Shown here one piece after another: positions 1 through 6,517 of a DNA stretch of 37,585 nucleotides. The stretch comes from Alcaligenaceae bacterium. GTDB lineage: Bacteria > Pseudomonadota > Gammaproteobacteria > Burkholderiales > Burkholderiaceae_B. The stretch covers positions 1 to 37,585 of the forward strand of contig DUNB01000003.1 of assembly GCA_012839585.1 (NCBI GenBank), read 5' to 3'. The notes under the pieces are model-generated. The model saw nothing but the letters and a program-made list of their open reading frames with translations, ran no database searches and was not told the origin of the DNA. How positions within the stretch are numbered: position 1 is the stretch's first letter; every line of letters begins with the position of its first letter. The position numbers were made by a program, and so were the translations under genes.

Positions 1-1597
1 TGAGTTTGCCTAAGCGCCATTCGGACTGCTGCAACGTGGCCATCACCCCGGATCCTGCTAAGGCATTAAATCCAGATACCGCTAAAGCCGTTGATGGAGT
101 CGGTAGCGATTGGGCCAAAGCGACCGAGGCGGGATGATCCGATCGGCTTGCTAAGGCATAAGCGATTCCAAGCAAAGACTCTGATTCCTGCCCCTCTAGC
201 ACATACTGTGCTTGCAAACGAGGCATCCCTGCCGTGATGGTACCCGTTTTATCCACCGCCAGATAATCCAGATGGCGCACTCGCTCTAAGTGCAAGCCGC
301 CTTTAACTAAGAGACCGGCACGCGCTGCGGTTGCCAGTGCACTCACCACCGCCACCGGGGTCGAAATCACCAACGCACACGGGCAGGCAATCACTAATAA
401 AACCAACGCCTTATACACCCAATCCAGCCACGTCCCACCAAACACCAAAGGACCAAACAAGGCCAGCGCCAAGGCGAGCAGAGTCACAATGGGGGTGTAA
501 ACGCGGGAGAACTGATCCACAAAGCGTTGTACGGGGGCTTTGCTCTGCTGTGCCTGCTGCACGGATAATGCGATGCGTGCTAATAAGCTATCGTCATAAC
601 GGCCTTGGCTGCGGTAGAGCAGCTCGCCCATGCCATTGACGGTACCGGCATAAAGCGGATCGCCCACCGTTTTTTCCACCGGTAGGCTTTCACCTGTGAT
701 CGAAGCCTGGTTCACGGCCGACACACCTTGTTCTACTACCCCATCCAAACCAATGCGGGCGCCAGGCGCCACCTTAATCAAGCTACCTGATACCACACTT
801 TGTGCTGCTTGCTTTTGCCAGCTTCCATCTGCAGCTAGCACCTCTATTTCTTCAGGGCTTAAGGCGAGCAAACCATCGACTGCACGGCGTGCCCGGTCTA
901 ACGAACGAGCCTCTATGTATTCAGCGAGGGCAAACAATGACATCACCATCGCCGCCTCGGGCCATTCGCCTAAGAGCACCGCTCCTGTGACAGCAATACT
1001 CATCAAGGCATTGATATTGAGATTGCGGTGTCTAAGCGCAATCAGTCCCTTTTTATAGACCGTACCCCCAGTCAATAAAATCGCAAGCACAGCAAGCCCT
1101 ATCACCAGCCAGCCTGGCCACACTAGCCATACCCCGAGTTCCGCCGTCAGCGCCAAGACCACAGAGGCGCTAATCATGAAAAGCTCTTTTTTAGGAGACT
1201 CTGAGGGTAATTCGGTAGGCATGGCCCCGACGTGAAGCACAACAGGCTGCATCCCTATGCTCTGCAGGTCTGCTAATAGCGTCTCTTGATAGCCCTCGCT
1301 ATGCACCACTGCTAATTGGCGTTGCATGAGATTAAATTGCAAGGCAGCGATGTGCTTTTTTCCTTCCAGCTTTTTACGAATCAACTGCTCCTCTACCGGG
1401 CAGTCCATTTGCTCAATACGTAATCGCGTTAGCTCTTGTCCCGCTTGAACCTGTAATTCGGTCTGAGGCCCTGCATACACCGGCGCAGCACAACACGCGT
1501 CTGCTGCCCCATGCGCCTGATCCTGGTCATGATGGTGACGGTGCTGCTGCCCATGACTGGGTTCGTGAGCATGATCTTGATGATGTTTTGCACTCAT
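1..1597 (-). CDS. Heavy-metal (Cd/Pb/Zn) translocating P-type ATPase, 3' end cut by window edge
   Basis: The gene reads from ATG at 1597 off the left edge; about 532 residues are visible. The product should pump divalent soft metals (Cd2+, Pb2+, Zn2+) out through the inner membrane using ATP. The N-terminus is His-rich (repeated HH, HDH, HQ within the first 30 residues) with a CC pair, followed by a metal-binding-domain remnant whose motif is MDCPVEE, as in ZntA-type pumps. Membrane segments follow, then the actuator TGES loop, the intramembrane ion site CPC (near base 380) and the phosphorylation motif DKTGT (near base 250). The nucleotide-binding domain lies beyond the window. It is divergent from a CadR/PbrR-like regulator, and a MerR-type promoter sits directly upstream. 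The family is secure; the exact metal is inferred from the regulator. Confidence 0.93.
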   Translation of the reverse strand, partial: MSAKHHQDHAHEPSHGQQHRHHHDQDQAHGAADACCAAPVYAGPQTELQVQAGQELTRLRIEQMDCPVEEQLIRKKLEGKKHIAALQFNLMQRQLAVVHSEGYQETLLADLQSIGMQPVVLHVGAMPTELPSESPKKELFMISASVVLALTAELGVWLVWPGWLVIGLAVLAILLTGGTVYKKGLIALRHRNLNINALMSIAVTGAVLLGEWPEAAMVMSLFALAEYIEARSLDRARRAVDGLLALSPEEIEVLAADGSWQKQAAQSVVSGSLIKVAPGARIGLDGVVEQGVSAVNQASITGESLPVEKTVGDPLYAGTVNGMGELLYRSQGRYDDSLLARIALSVQQAQQSKAPVQRFVDQFSRVYTPIVTLLALALALFGPLVFGGTWLDWVYKALVLLVIACPCALVISTPVAVVSALATAARAGLLVKGGLHLERVRHLDYLAVDKTGTITAGMPRLQAQYVLEGQESESLLGIAYALASRSDHPASVALAQSLPTPSTALAVSGFNALAGSGVMATLQQSEWRLGKL

Positions 1598-1647
1598 AGC
1601 TGTCTCTTTTCGTTTCACTTTGAACAGGTAGTTCCTGTATGCTTATC

Positions 1648-1678
1648 AGTACACACCTTAAAGCTACTATAAGGTCAA
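1648..1678 (-). promoter_or_regulatory. MerR-type promoter/operator for the metal ATPase
   Basis: On the minus strand a -35 box TTGACC (1678-1673) and a -10-like TGTACT (1653-1648) are separated by 19 bp, the overlong spacer typical of promoters activated by MerR-family proteins. A perfect inverted repeat, ACCTTA-N9-TAAGGT (1655-1675), fills the spacer. The regulator gene starts 19 bp beyond, on the other strand, so the site probably also controls that gene. Confidence 0.85.
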
Positions 1679-1696
1679 GCACAGAGGTTTTGAATA

Positions 1697-2122
1697 ATGA
1701 AAATTGGCGAACTTGCGCAGCAAACAGGCTGCGCCACCGAAACGATTCGGTACTATGAAAAAATCGGTTTACTGCCCGAGGCTTACAGGAACAGTAATAA
1801 TTACCGACAATACAACGAAACGCATATGGAGCGTTTGCGACTGATACGCAACTGCCGCAGTCTGGACATGACGCACGACGAAATTCGCGACCTGCTTGCC
1901 GTCATCGACGCCCCACAGCAAACCTGCGGCCCCATTACCGACATTATTACCGAGCACCTACAACATGTAGACACTCGCATCCAATCCTTACTGCAATTGC
2001 GACAGCAATTAGAGCAGCTACAACACGCTTGTGCGAACGAAGGAACGGCTGAAGACTGTGGCATTTTGGACAGTCTCAGCAATATGACGCCTTTGCCTAC
2101 GAATGACACCCATCTTGGTTAG
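1697..2122 (+). CDS. MerR-family heavy-metal regulator (CadR/PbrR type)
   Basis: This 141-residue cytoplasmic dimeric activator should sense Cd2+, Pb2+ or Zn2+ and switch on the divergent efflux ATPase by untwisting its 19-bp-spaced promoter. The N-terminal winged helix-turn-helix (residues 1-70) carries the MKIGELAQQTG and ETIRYYEKIGLLP signatures. A long dimerisation helix spans about 80-112. Cysteines fall at 77, 112 and 121, the same 35/9 spacing as the three metal-ligand cysteines I recall for PbrR proteins; CadR proteins have a slightly shorter second interval. A purine-rich AGAGG lies about 9 bp before the ATG. Confidence in the family is very high; choosing Pb over Cd is inference. 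Confidence 0.93.
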   Translation: MKIGELAQQTGCATETIRYYEKIGLLPEAYRNSNNYRQYNETHMERLRLIRNCRSLDMTHDEIRDLLAVIDAPQQTCGPITDIITEHLQHVDTRIQSLLQLRQQLEQLQHACANEGTAEDCGILDSLSNMTPLPTNDTHLG

Positions 2123-2160
2123 CCAGCTCCCTCACCTTGAAAGGCGGAGCTTGTGTCATG

Positions 2161-2183
2161 AAAAAGGCGTCCCACAGGACGCC
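2161..2183 (-). terminator. Rho-independent terminator of the YeeE/YedE operon
   Basis: On the minus strand GGCGTCC, a four-base loop and GGACGCC form a 7-bp GC-rich stem followed by TTTTT. It lies about 30 bp after the stop of the last minus-strand gene and between two convergent genes. Confidence 0.8.
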
Positions 2184-2214
2184 CAAAGTACTACCTACTG
2201 GTTTCAGCTATGGT

Positions 2215-2628
2215 TTATTTGAAAAACTGACGCTGAATCAGGATCCCTACGATCATGGCAGGCAAAAACCACCACGCCATCCCAATCCCGGCACCAAAAG
2301 ACACCAGCACCGGACCCGGACAATAACCAACCAATCCCCAACCCACACCAAACAAACCACTGCCAATGAGCAGTTTTTTATCAATATCGGTGCGTTTAGG
2401 AAGCTGTAGCGTTGCACCACTGATGGGTTTGATTTTGCCTTTTTTAGCCAAGGTAAAAGGAAGCAGACCAACCATAATCGCCCCGCCCATCACAAAGGCT
2501 AAAGACGGATCCCAGTTACCAGACAAATCCAAAAAAGCTTGTACCTTATCGGGATGAGCCAGCCCAGAGATCAAAAGACCTAGGCCGAACAATAAGCCTG
2601 CGATGGCACCACCAACTATCATCATCAT
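2215..2628 (-). CDS. YeeE/YedE-family membrane protein, C-terminal half (DUF6691 type)
   Basis: A 137-residue hydrophobic protein with about four membrane helices and the motif GYCPGP (residues ~104-109), the conserved cysteine of the second half of YeeE/YedE (TsuA-like) sulfur transporters. Full-length YeeE proteins move thiosulfate or related sulfur species through conserved cysteines; here the transporter is split into two adjacent half-size proteins. The start at 2628 is the first of three consecutive ATG codons and has AAGGA five bases upstream. It lies 8 bp after the partner half, in an operon led by a persulfide-sensing repressor, so a role in handling sulfide-derived sulfur is likely. 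The exact substrate and direction are unknown. Confidence 0.88.
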   Translation of the reverse strand: MMMIVGGAIAGLLFGLGLLISGLAHPDKVQAFLDLSGNWDPSLAFVMGGAIMVGLLPFTLAKKGKIKPISGATLQLPKRTDIDKKLLIGSGLFGVGWGLVGYCPGPVLVSFGAGIGMAWWFLPAMIVGILIQRQFFK

Positions 2629-2636
2629 GATTGTCC

Positions 2637-3071
2637 TTAAATAACGCCTAACAAGTGACGGAATACGTAAACGGTTAAAAAGCCCGTCGCCATAAAGCTA
2701 ATGGTGGCCACGATGGAGCGACCGGATAAACGAGAAATACCGCAAACGCCGTGCCCACTGGTACACCCGGATCCCAAACTGCTGCCGAACCCCACCAACA
2801 AACCAGCGATGAGCAACACAGGAATGGCTCTAGGCGCCGCCTGGGGAATCTGTCCACCTAAGGCTATATAGATCCAAGGGGCAGCAAACACGCCAATAAG
2901 TGCAGCAATACGCCAGTCACGTTTATCCCCACCAAATAAGGCGGTAGATAAAATGCCACTAATCCCTAAAACCCGGCCGTTAATGACTAACAGCACCACA
3001 GCGGCTAAACCAATTAGCGCGCCGCCTAATAACGACTGCCACGGGGTAAACGCGGCCCAATCAATTGTCAT
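2637..3071 (-). CDS. YeeE/YedE-family membrane protein, N-terminal half
   Basis: A 144-residue protein with four predicted membrane helices and the signature GSGCTSGHGVCG (residues ~101-112), containing the two conserved cysteines of the first half of YeeE/YedE sulfur transporters. It probably assembles with the downstream half-protein (8 bp away) into one thiosulfate/sulfur-compound channel in the inner membrane. Its ATG comes 3 bp after the stop of the ArsR-type repressor, so the three genes are almost certainly one transcript. The pair with a BigR-like repressor and a divergent persulfide dioxygenase is a well-known sulfide-detoxification arrangement. The family call is firm; the substrate is inferred. 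Confidence 0.9.
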   Translation of the reverse strand: MTIDWAAFTPWQSLLGGALIGLAAVVLLVINGRVLGISGILSTALFGGDKRDWRIAALIGVFAAPWIYIALGGQIPQAAPRAIPVLLIAGLLVGFGSSLGSGCTSGHGVCGISRLSGRSIVATISFMATGFLTVYVFRHLLGVI

Positions 3072-3074
3072 TTT

Positions 3075-3392
3075 TTACTCCTGAGGTGCACAGAACACCT
3101 GATAAAGGGTTTGCATAATAGCTAACACATCCGGATTTTCGAGACGGTAATACACGTATTTACCGCTACGCCGGGTTTGTACTAGGCCATCTTTGCGCAA
3201 CACCGTTAGTTGCTGTGATAAGGTGGGCTGAACAATTCCGCTTTCCTCACCAATTTGGCTAACATTTTTTTCGCCATTTACTAATAAACACAAAATCAGC
3301 AGCCGATCCGGATTCGCTAGTCGGCTAAGCAAGGTTGCCGCCTCGGAGGCGAGCTCGTTGAGCTGCATGATTTGTTGGGCCGTAACAAACAT
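3075..3392 (-). CDS. ArsR-family persulfide-responsive repressor (BigR/SqrR/YgaV-like)
   Basis: A 105-residue winged-helix repressor. The core has the recognition segment QPTLSQQLTVLRKDGLV and a beta-wing ending GKYVYYRL. Two cysteines, in ILCLL and in the C-terminal FCAPQE, are 66 residues apart, the same distance as the redox pair of BigR (C42/C108) and SqrR (C41/C107), which forms a tetrasulfide link when reactive sulfur is present and releases DNA. I prefer the ATG at 3392 with GGGAG 11 bp upstream; an in-frame GTG at 3416 would add eight residues. It should repress its own operon and the divergent dioxygenase through the AT-rich dyad between them. Confidence 0.9.
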   Translation of the reverse strand: MFVTAQQIMQLNELASEAATLLSRLANPDRLLILCLLVNGEKNVSQIGEESGIVQPTLSQQLTVLRKDGLVQTRRSGKYVYYRLENPDVLAIMQTLYQVFCAPQE

Positions 3393-3420
3393 TGTTGCAA
3401 AAACTCCCAAAAACACTATA

Positions 3421-3452
3421 CTTAATTATATATTATTATCTTATATATTAAA
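3421..3452. promoter_or_regulatory. AT-rich imperfect dyad, candidate BigR-type operator
   Basis: The gap between the divergent repressor and dioxygenase genes is almost purely A/T and holds an imperfect inverted repeat, TAATTATATA near 3423 facing TTATATATTA near 3441. BigR-like repressors bind AT-rich dyads overlapping the -10 region. Position and composition support this; the exact box is a guess. Confidence 0.5.
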
Positions 3453-3461
3453 AGAGACTCT

Positions 3462-4328
3462 ATGACTACACCGATCGCAGAAGCCTTTTTCGATTCTCAG
3501 ACCTCCACCTATTCCTATGTAGTGCATGCCCCAGGTAATGCACAATGCGCCATCATCGACCCGGTGCTTGATTACGATCCGTACTCCGCCACCACCTCGA
3601 CTCGATCGGCACAGCAATTAGTGCAATACATTAAAGACAATCAATTAGAACTGCAATGGATCATAGAAACGCACGCACATGCTGACCATTTGTCTGCCGG
3701 GGCTTGGATAAAAAGCCAACTTGGCGGAAAAATCGCCATCGGCGCCCCCATTACGCAGGTACAAAGCACGTTTAAAACCATCTATCATTTAGGTGATGAG
3801 GTAAAAACCAACGGAGAGCCTTTTGATCAGCTTTTTTCTGCGGGAGACCAATTCACCATTGGTGACCTGACGGTTGATGTGCTGCATGTGCCCGGACATA
3901 CGCCCGCTGACATGGCGTATCACGTTCATGATTTAGGCATTTTTGTGGGTGACACCATCTTTTTACCTGATGTGGGCTCAGCGCGTTGCGACTTCCCTGG
4001 TGGAAATGCCGAACAACTGTATGACTCCGTGCACAAATTACTGTCTTTTCCTGACGACACGGTTTTATTCATGTGTCACGACTACCCTCCCGCCACGCGC
4101 GAGGCCCAATACAGCTGCACCGTGGCGGACCAAAAACAAAGCAATATCCATTTACGCAGCGGTATCACTAAAGCCGAGTTCGTCAAAATGCGCACAGAGC
4201 GTGATGCGACCTTAAGCGTGCCCAAACTGATTCTGCCCTCATTACAGGTCAACATTCAGGCGGGTCAACTGCCTAAAGCCGAAGACGACGGACATCACTA
4301 TCTAAAGATTCCACTCAACCGCTTTTAG
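3462..4328 (+). CDS. blh: MBL-fold persulfide dioxygenase (Blh/ETHE1 type)
   Basis: A 288-residue cytoplasmic metallo-beta-lactamase-fold enzyme, expected to oxidise glutathione persulfide to sulfite using a single iron. The metal motif is THAHADH (H71, H73, D75, H76), followed by VPGHTPAD, the GDTIF strand and MCHDY, which supply the other iron ligands. The C-terminal ~90 residues (SNIHLRSG, LILPSLQVNIQAGQLP) match the bacterial Blh branch more than short ETHE1. It has no signal peptide. It is transcribed away from the BigR-like repressor, whose regulon in other bacteria includes this gene, so induction by sulfide or persulfide is likely. Family certainty is very high; the symbol is used by analogy. 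Confidence 0.92.
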   Translation: MTTPIAEAFFDSQTSTYSYVVHAPGNAQCAIIDPVLDYDPYSATTSTRSAQQLVQYIKDNQLELQWIIETHAHADHLSAGAWIKSQLGGKIAIGAPITQVQSTFKTIYHLGDEVKTNGEPFDQLFSAGDQFTIGDLTVDVLHVPGHTPADMAYHVHDLGIFVGDTIFLPDVGSARCDFPGGNAEQLYDSVHKLLSFPDDTVLFMCHDYPPATREAQYSCTVADQKQSNIHLRSGITKAEFVKMRTERDATLSVPKLILPSLQVNIQAGQLPKAEDDGHHYLKIPLNRF

Positions 4329-4409
4329 ACTTCGTTCGTTTTTTCTTCGACTAGGCAATTAGAAAAACGGCGTTTTTTGTACTTAGAGTCACGCTCTGAA
4401 GAACGTAAT

Positions 4410-4463
4410 TTTACCAAAATGCGCGGAAAGCCTCGCTCTTTAGGGCGAGGAGGATGCCAAGCC
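4410..4463 (+). repeat. 54-bp hairpin repeat, copy 1 (IS200/IS605-end or PATE-like)
   Basis: A 54-bp block matching 24962-25015 with about five differences. It contains the stem CCTCGCTC/GGGCGAGG around a TTTA loop and the tail GGATGCCAAGCC. This layout (CCTCGCCC-TTTA-GGGCGAGG then GGATGTCAA) resembles the right end of tnpB-carrying IS200/IS605 elements. No tnpA or tnpB remains nearby, so this is a solo end, a palindrome-associated element or an orphan guide-RNA-like remnant. Confidence 0.7.
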
Positions 4464-4474
4464 CTGTCACGATA

Positions 4475-4547
4475 AAAAGCCCTCATTAAGGTTCCACTCT
4501 GCATGACAACATCATCGTTTGCAGAGGAAGACCTAATGAGGGCTTTT
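4475..4547. terminator. Long imperfect inverted repeat, probable bidirectional terminator
   Basis: Two ~29-base arms (4475-4503 and 4520-4547) pair through AAAAGCCCTCATTA/TAATGAGGGCTTTT and CTCTGCA/TGCAGAG, with small bulges and a 16-base loop. It has T-runs in both directions and lies between the convergent dioxygenase and EamA genes. The stem is unusually long for a simple terminator. Confidence 0.7.
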
Positions 4548-4610
4548 GCATTTTAACCTTAACAATTTGTGCGCAAGGCCCCAGCGTTAAGCTGAGAAAA
4601 TGTCAAAAAC

Positions 4611-5513
4611 CTAACGACGGCTTAACACCATGGCCCCTGTTAACACCAAAACGGTCCCAGCAATTTGCAAGCCAGTGATGGGCTCGCCCAAAAACCAGTA
4701 GGCCAAGAACAAAATAGAAACCGGCCCCAATAAGCCTAACTGCGCTGCCATGGGTGCGCCGATGCGCTCTATGGCCCACATAATCATAAATGTAGGCGCC
4801 ACCGTATTAAGCGTGGCATGAATTAAAGATAACCCATAGACAGGCAACGGTTGCACCAAACCTTGCCAGCCTTGCACCGCAAAAAAATGAATCAGGGTGT
4901 ACACCGCAGACGTGATCATTGCATAAGCCACTAAACGAGTGGAGCCTATTTTTTTCAAAAGCTCCCCCGAGCCGATCAAGTACACCGCATAGGACAACGC
5001 CGAACCCAATACACAGGCCGCCCCCAACAGCACATACTCCCCATCAAGACTCAAGTCCTGCACAAAGACCAAGCTCACACCAAAATAAGACAAAGCTAGT
5101 GCCAGCCACTGCTTTGGCATGATCTTTGATTTAAGAAAGATAGCTGAAAAGAGCAGAACAAAGGTAGGCGCTAAAAACAAAATCAGGCGCTCTAGACTGG
5201 CCGTGATGTATTGCAACCCCATAAAATCCAACAAGCTAGCCAAGTAGTACCCCAAAAAACCCAGGACGACGAGTTGCCACCGCTGTGAAGAGGATAGTTT
5301 AGGCTGCTCACCTCGATGTGCTTTACGAGCCTGCCACAAAGCAATTCCCAGAAAAAAGGGCAAAGACAAGAGCATCCTAAAACCAATCACCGTCAGAGCA
5401 TCCACCCCGTGCTCATACGTCAGCTTCGCCACAATCGCTTTTGCCGAAAACAACACCGAACCAAAGCCGGCAAGAAAAAACCCCACCCAAAACTGGTGAC
5501 GAGCTGGACTCAT
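4611..5513 (-). CDS. EamA-domain (DMT superfamily) transporter
   Basis: A 300-residue inner-membrane protein with ten hydrophobic helices arranged as two EamA repeats, each about 140 residues. Motifs include FSAKAIVAKLTY and GFRMLLSLP in the first repeat and IERIGAPMAAQLGLLGP plus FLGEP in the second, as in RhaT/YdcZ-type drug and metabolite exporters. Such proteins export amino acids, nucleosides or drugs; nothing here fixes the substrate. I chose the ATG at 5513 (MSPARHQ) with a GGGG stretch upstream; an in-frame ATG at 5537 would add eight residues. It is monocistronic and convergent with the dioxygenase gene. Confidence 0.88.
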   Translation of the reverse strand: MSPARHQFWVGFFLAGFGSVLFSAKAIVAKLTYEHGVDALTVIGFRMLLSLPFFLGIALWQARKAHRGEQPKLSSSQRWQLVVLGFLGYYLASLLDFMGLQYITASLERLILFLAPTFVLLFSAIFLKSKIMPKQWLALALSYFGVSLVFVQDLSLDGEYVLLGAACVLGSALSYAVYLIGSGELLKKIGSTRLVAYAMITSAVYTLIHFFAVQGWQGLVQPLPVYGLSLIHATLNTVAPTFMIMWAIERIGAPMAAQLGLLGPVSILFLAYWFLGEPITGLQIAGTVLVLTGAMVLSRR

Positions 5514-5670
5514 GACTACCCCACTAAACATAAACAAAAAAATATTTTACGCCAGGGCTTGCATGAATCAAAAACTATTGTTATAGTTTTATTTCTTTGG
5601 CGGACAGCTAAACAAAAAAAGCAGCCCCAAAGGCAAAAAAATCCAGTTTTCAACATTCAGAAATATTTAG

Positions 5671-5700
5671 TTGCAAAACAAAATTAAATGATGTTATACT
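5671..5700 (+). promoter_or_regulatory. Probable sigma70 promoter of tRNA-Asn
   Basis: TTGCAA (5671-5676) and TATACT (5695-5700) are separated by 18 bp in an A/T-rich stretch, placing transcription start a few bases before the tRNA. Confidence 0.65.
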
Positions 5701-5715
5701 AGATTTTTAAGCAAT

Positions 5716-5791
5716 TCCCCGATAGCTCAGTCGGTAGAGCGACGGACTGTTAATCCGCAGGTCACAGGTTCGAGCCCTGTTCGGGGAGCCA
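5716..5791 (+). tRNA. tRNA-Asn (anticodon GTT)
   Basis: A complete 76-nt cloverleaf: acceptor arm TCCCCGA pairing with TCGGGGA, D-arm GCTC/GAGC, anticodon stem CGGAC/with loop TGTTAAT giving anticodon GTT, T-arm CAGG TTCGAGC CCTG, discriminator G and an encoded CCA at 5789-5791. A promoter lies 15 bp upstream and a terminator 27 bp downstream, so it is transcribed alone. A degenerate copy of its 3' part occurs in the same orientation at 13181-13230. Confidence 0.97.
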
Positions 5792-5817
5792 GAATTCACC
5801 TTGTAAATCAAGGACTT

Positions 5818-5850
5818 AAAAGCCACCTTCTAGGTGGCTTTTTTGTTTTC
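5818..5850 (+). terminator. Rho-independent terminator after tRNA-Asn
   Basis: AAAAGCCACC, loop TTCTA, GGTGGCTTTTTT: a perfect stem of about ten pairs followed by a T-run. Confidence 0.9.
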
Positions 5851-5932
5851 TAGCTCAGGGGTGACCTAAACGTGCCATGATTTACGTACCTCACTAAGTG
5901 GCTAGCATCCAAATCATGCGTACTTACATTTC

Positions 5933-6323
5933 CTACTCTTTAGCCTGCAGATGTTGAATCGCATTAGCGTGTTCCCGCTCTAACTCCTGTTTCAACTCTT
6001 CCTCCGTGGGTAAGTAAGGCAGATATTTGGCGGAAAACAATTGCTTTTTATCGGTTAAGACCGAGTACTTAACCACCGCTTCGCTTTTTTCGCTGCATAA
6101 TACCAAACCAATGGTTGGATTATCGTCATCACCTTTGTGCGGCTCATCATAAAGGCGTACATAGGTATCCATCTGCCCTAGCATTCGGGTTATCAACCAT
6201 CGCCTGGTTAACCGCATAACGAACCTCAGCACGCGCTTGCTCAATAATCTGCGCAATGGGCTCTACCAAACGTGTTAACTCACTCTGATCAGCCACACTC
6301 CCCACCTTCTTTTCATCATTCAT
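5933..6323 (-). pseudogene. Internally deleted, frameshifted YhcG-type (DUF1016) PD-(D/E)XK nuclease gene
   Basis: Two reading frames together hold the ends of a YhcG protein (normally about 330-380 residues). From ATG 6323 (GAGGG upstream) the N-terminal part LVEPIAQIIEQARAEV...AVNQAMV is recognisable as the DUF1016 N-domain. At about 6190 the frame jumps, and the adjacent frame carries the end of the nuclease domain: MDTYVRLYDE, DDDNPTIGLVLCSE, then SAKYLPYLPTEEEL to a TAG at 5933. The middle of the gene, including most of the catalytic core, is missing. The product cannot be a working nuclease. YhcG-like proteins are common accessory genes, fitting a decayed insertion beside the tRNA. Confidence 0.85.
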
Positions 6324-6466
6324 CTTTACCCTCATATTTTTTCGTTTATTAATTGTAAGCGACTCTAATTTCACCATATAGGTATAACTTAAACGCCTAA
6401 AGCCAAAAAGCTCTATGGATATGCGGAACATGTATTGGCCAGTCTATCCATTTATTGACACCATAA

Positions 6467-6514
6467 AAGACCTAAGCAATCCCGGGACTGGTATGTCCTA
6501 GCGTTATAGGTCTT
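6467..6514 (+). promoter_or_regulatory. Hairpin overlapping the ribosome binding site of the ABC operon
   Basis: AAGACCTA (6467-6474) pairs perfectly with TAGGTCTT (6507-6514), and GGAC/GTCC pairs inside around TGGTAT. The 3' arm holds the only purine-rich SD-like AGG before ATG 6518, so the stem would hide the ribosome binding site. A consensus -35 box TTGACA lies at 6455-6460, but no good -10 is visible. It could equally be a dyad operator. Confidence 0.5.
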
Positions 6515-6517
6515 GTT

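Noticed and set aside
331-1058. Plus-strand reading frames opposite the metal ATPase
   Set aside because: They are antisense to a strongly conserved P-type ATPase with all motifs in frame, have low-complexity Pro/Thr/Ala content and no ribosome binding site.
2137-2409. 90-residue plus-strand frame after the MerR-type regulator
   Set aside because: It overlaps a terminator and the antisense of the YeeE/YedE gene, is rich in Thr/Pro/His without any domain, and has no conserved motif.
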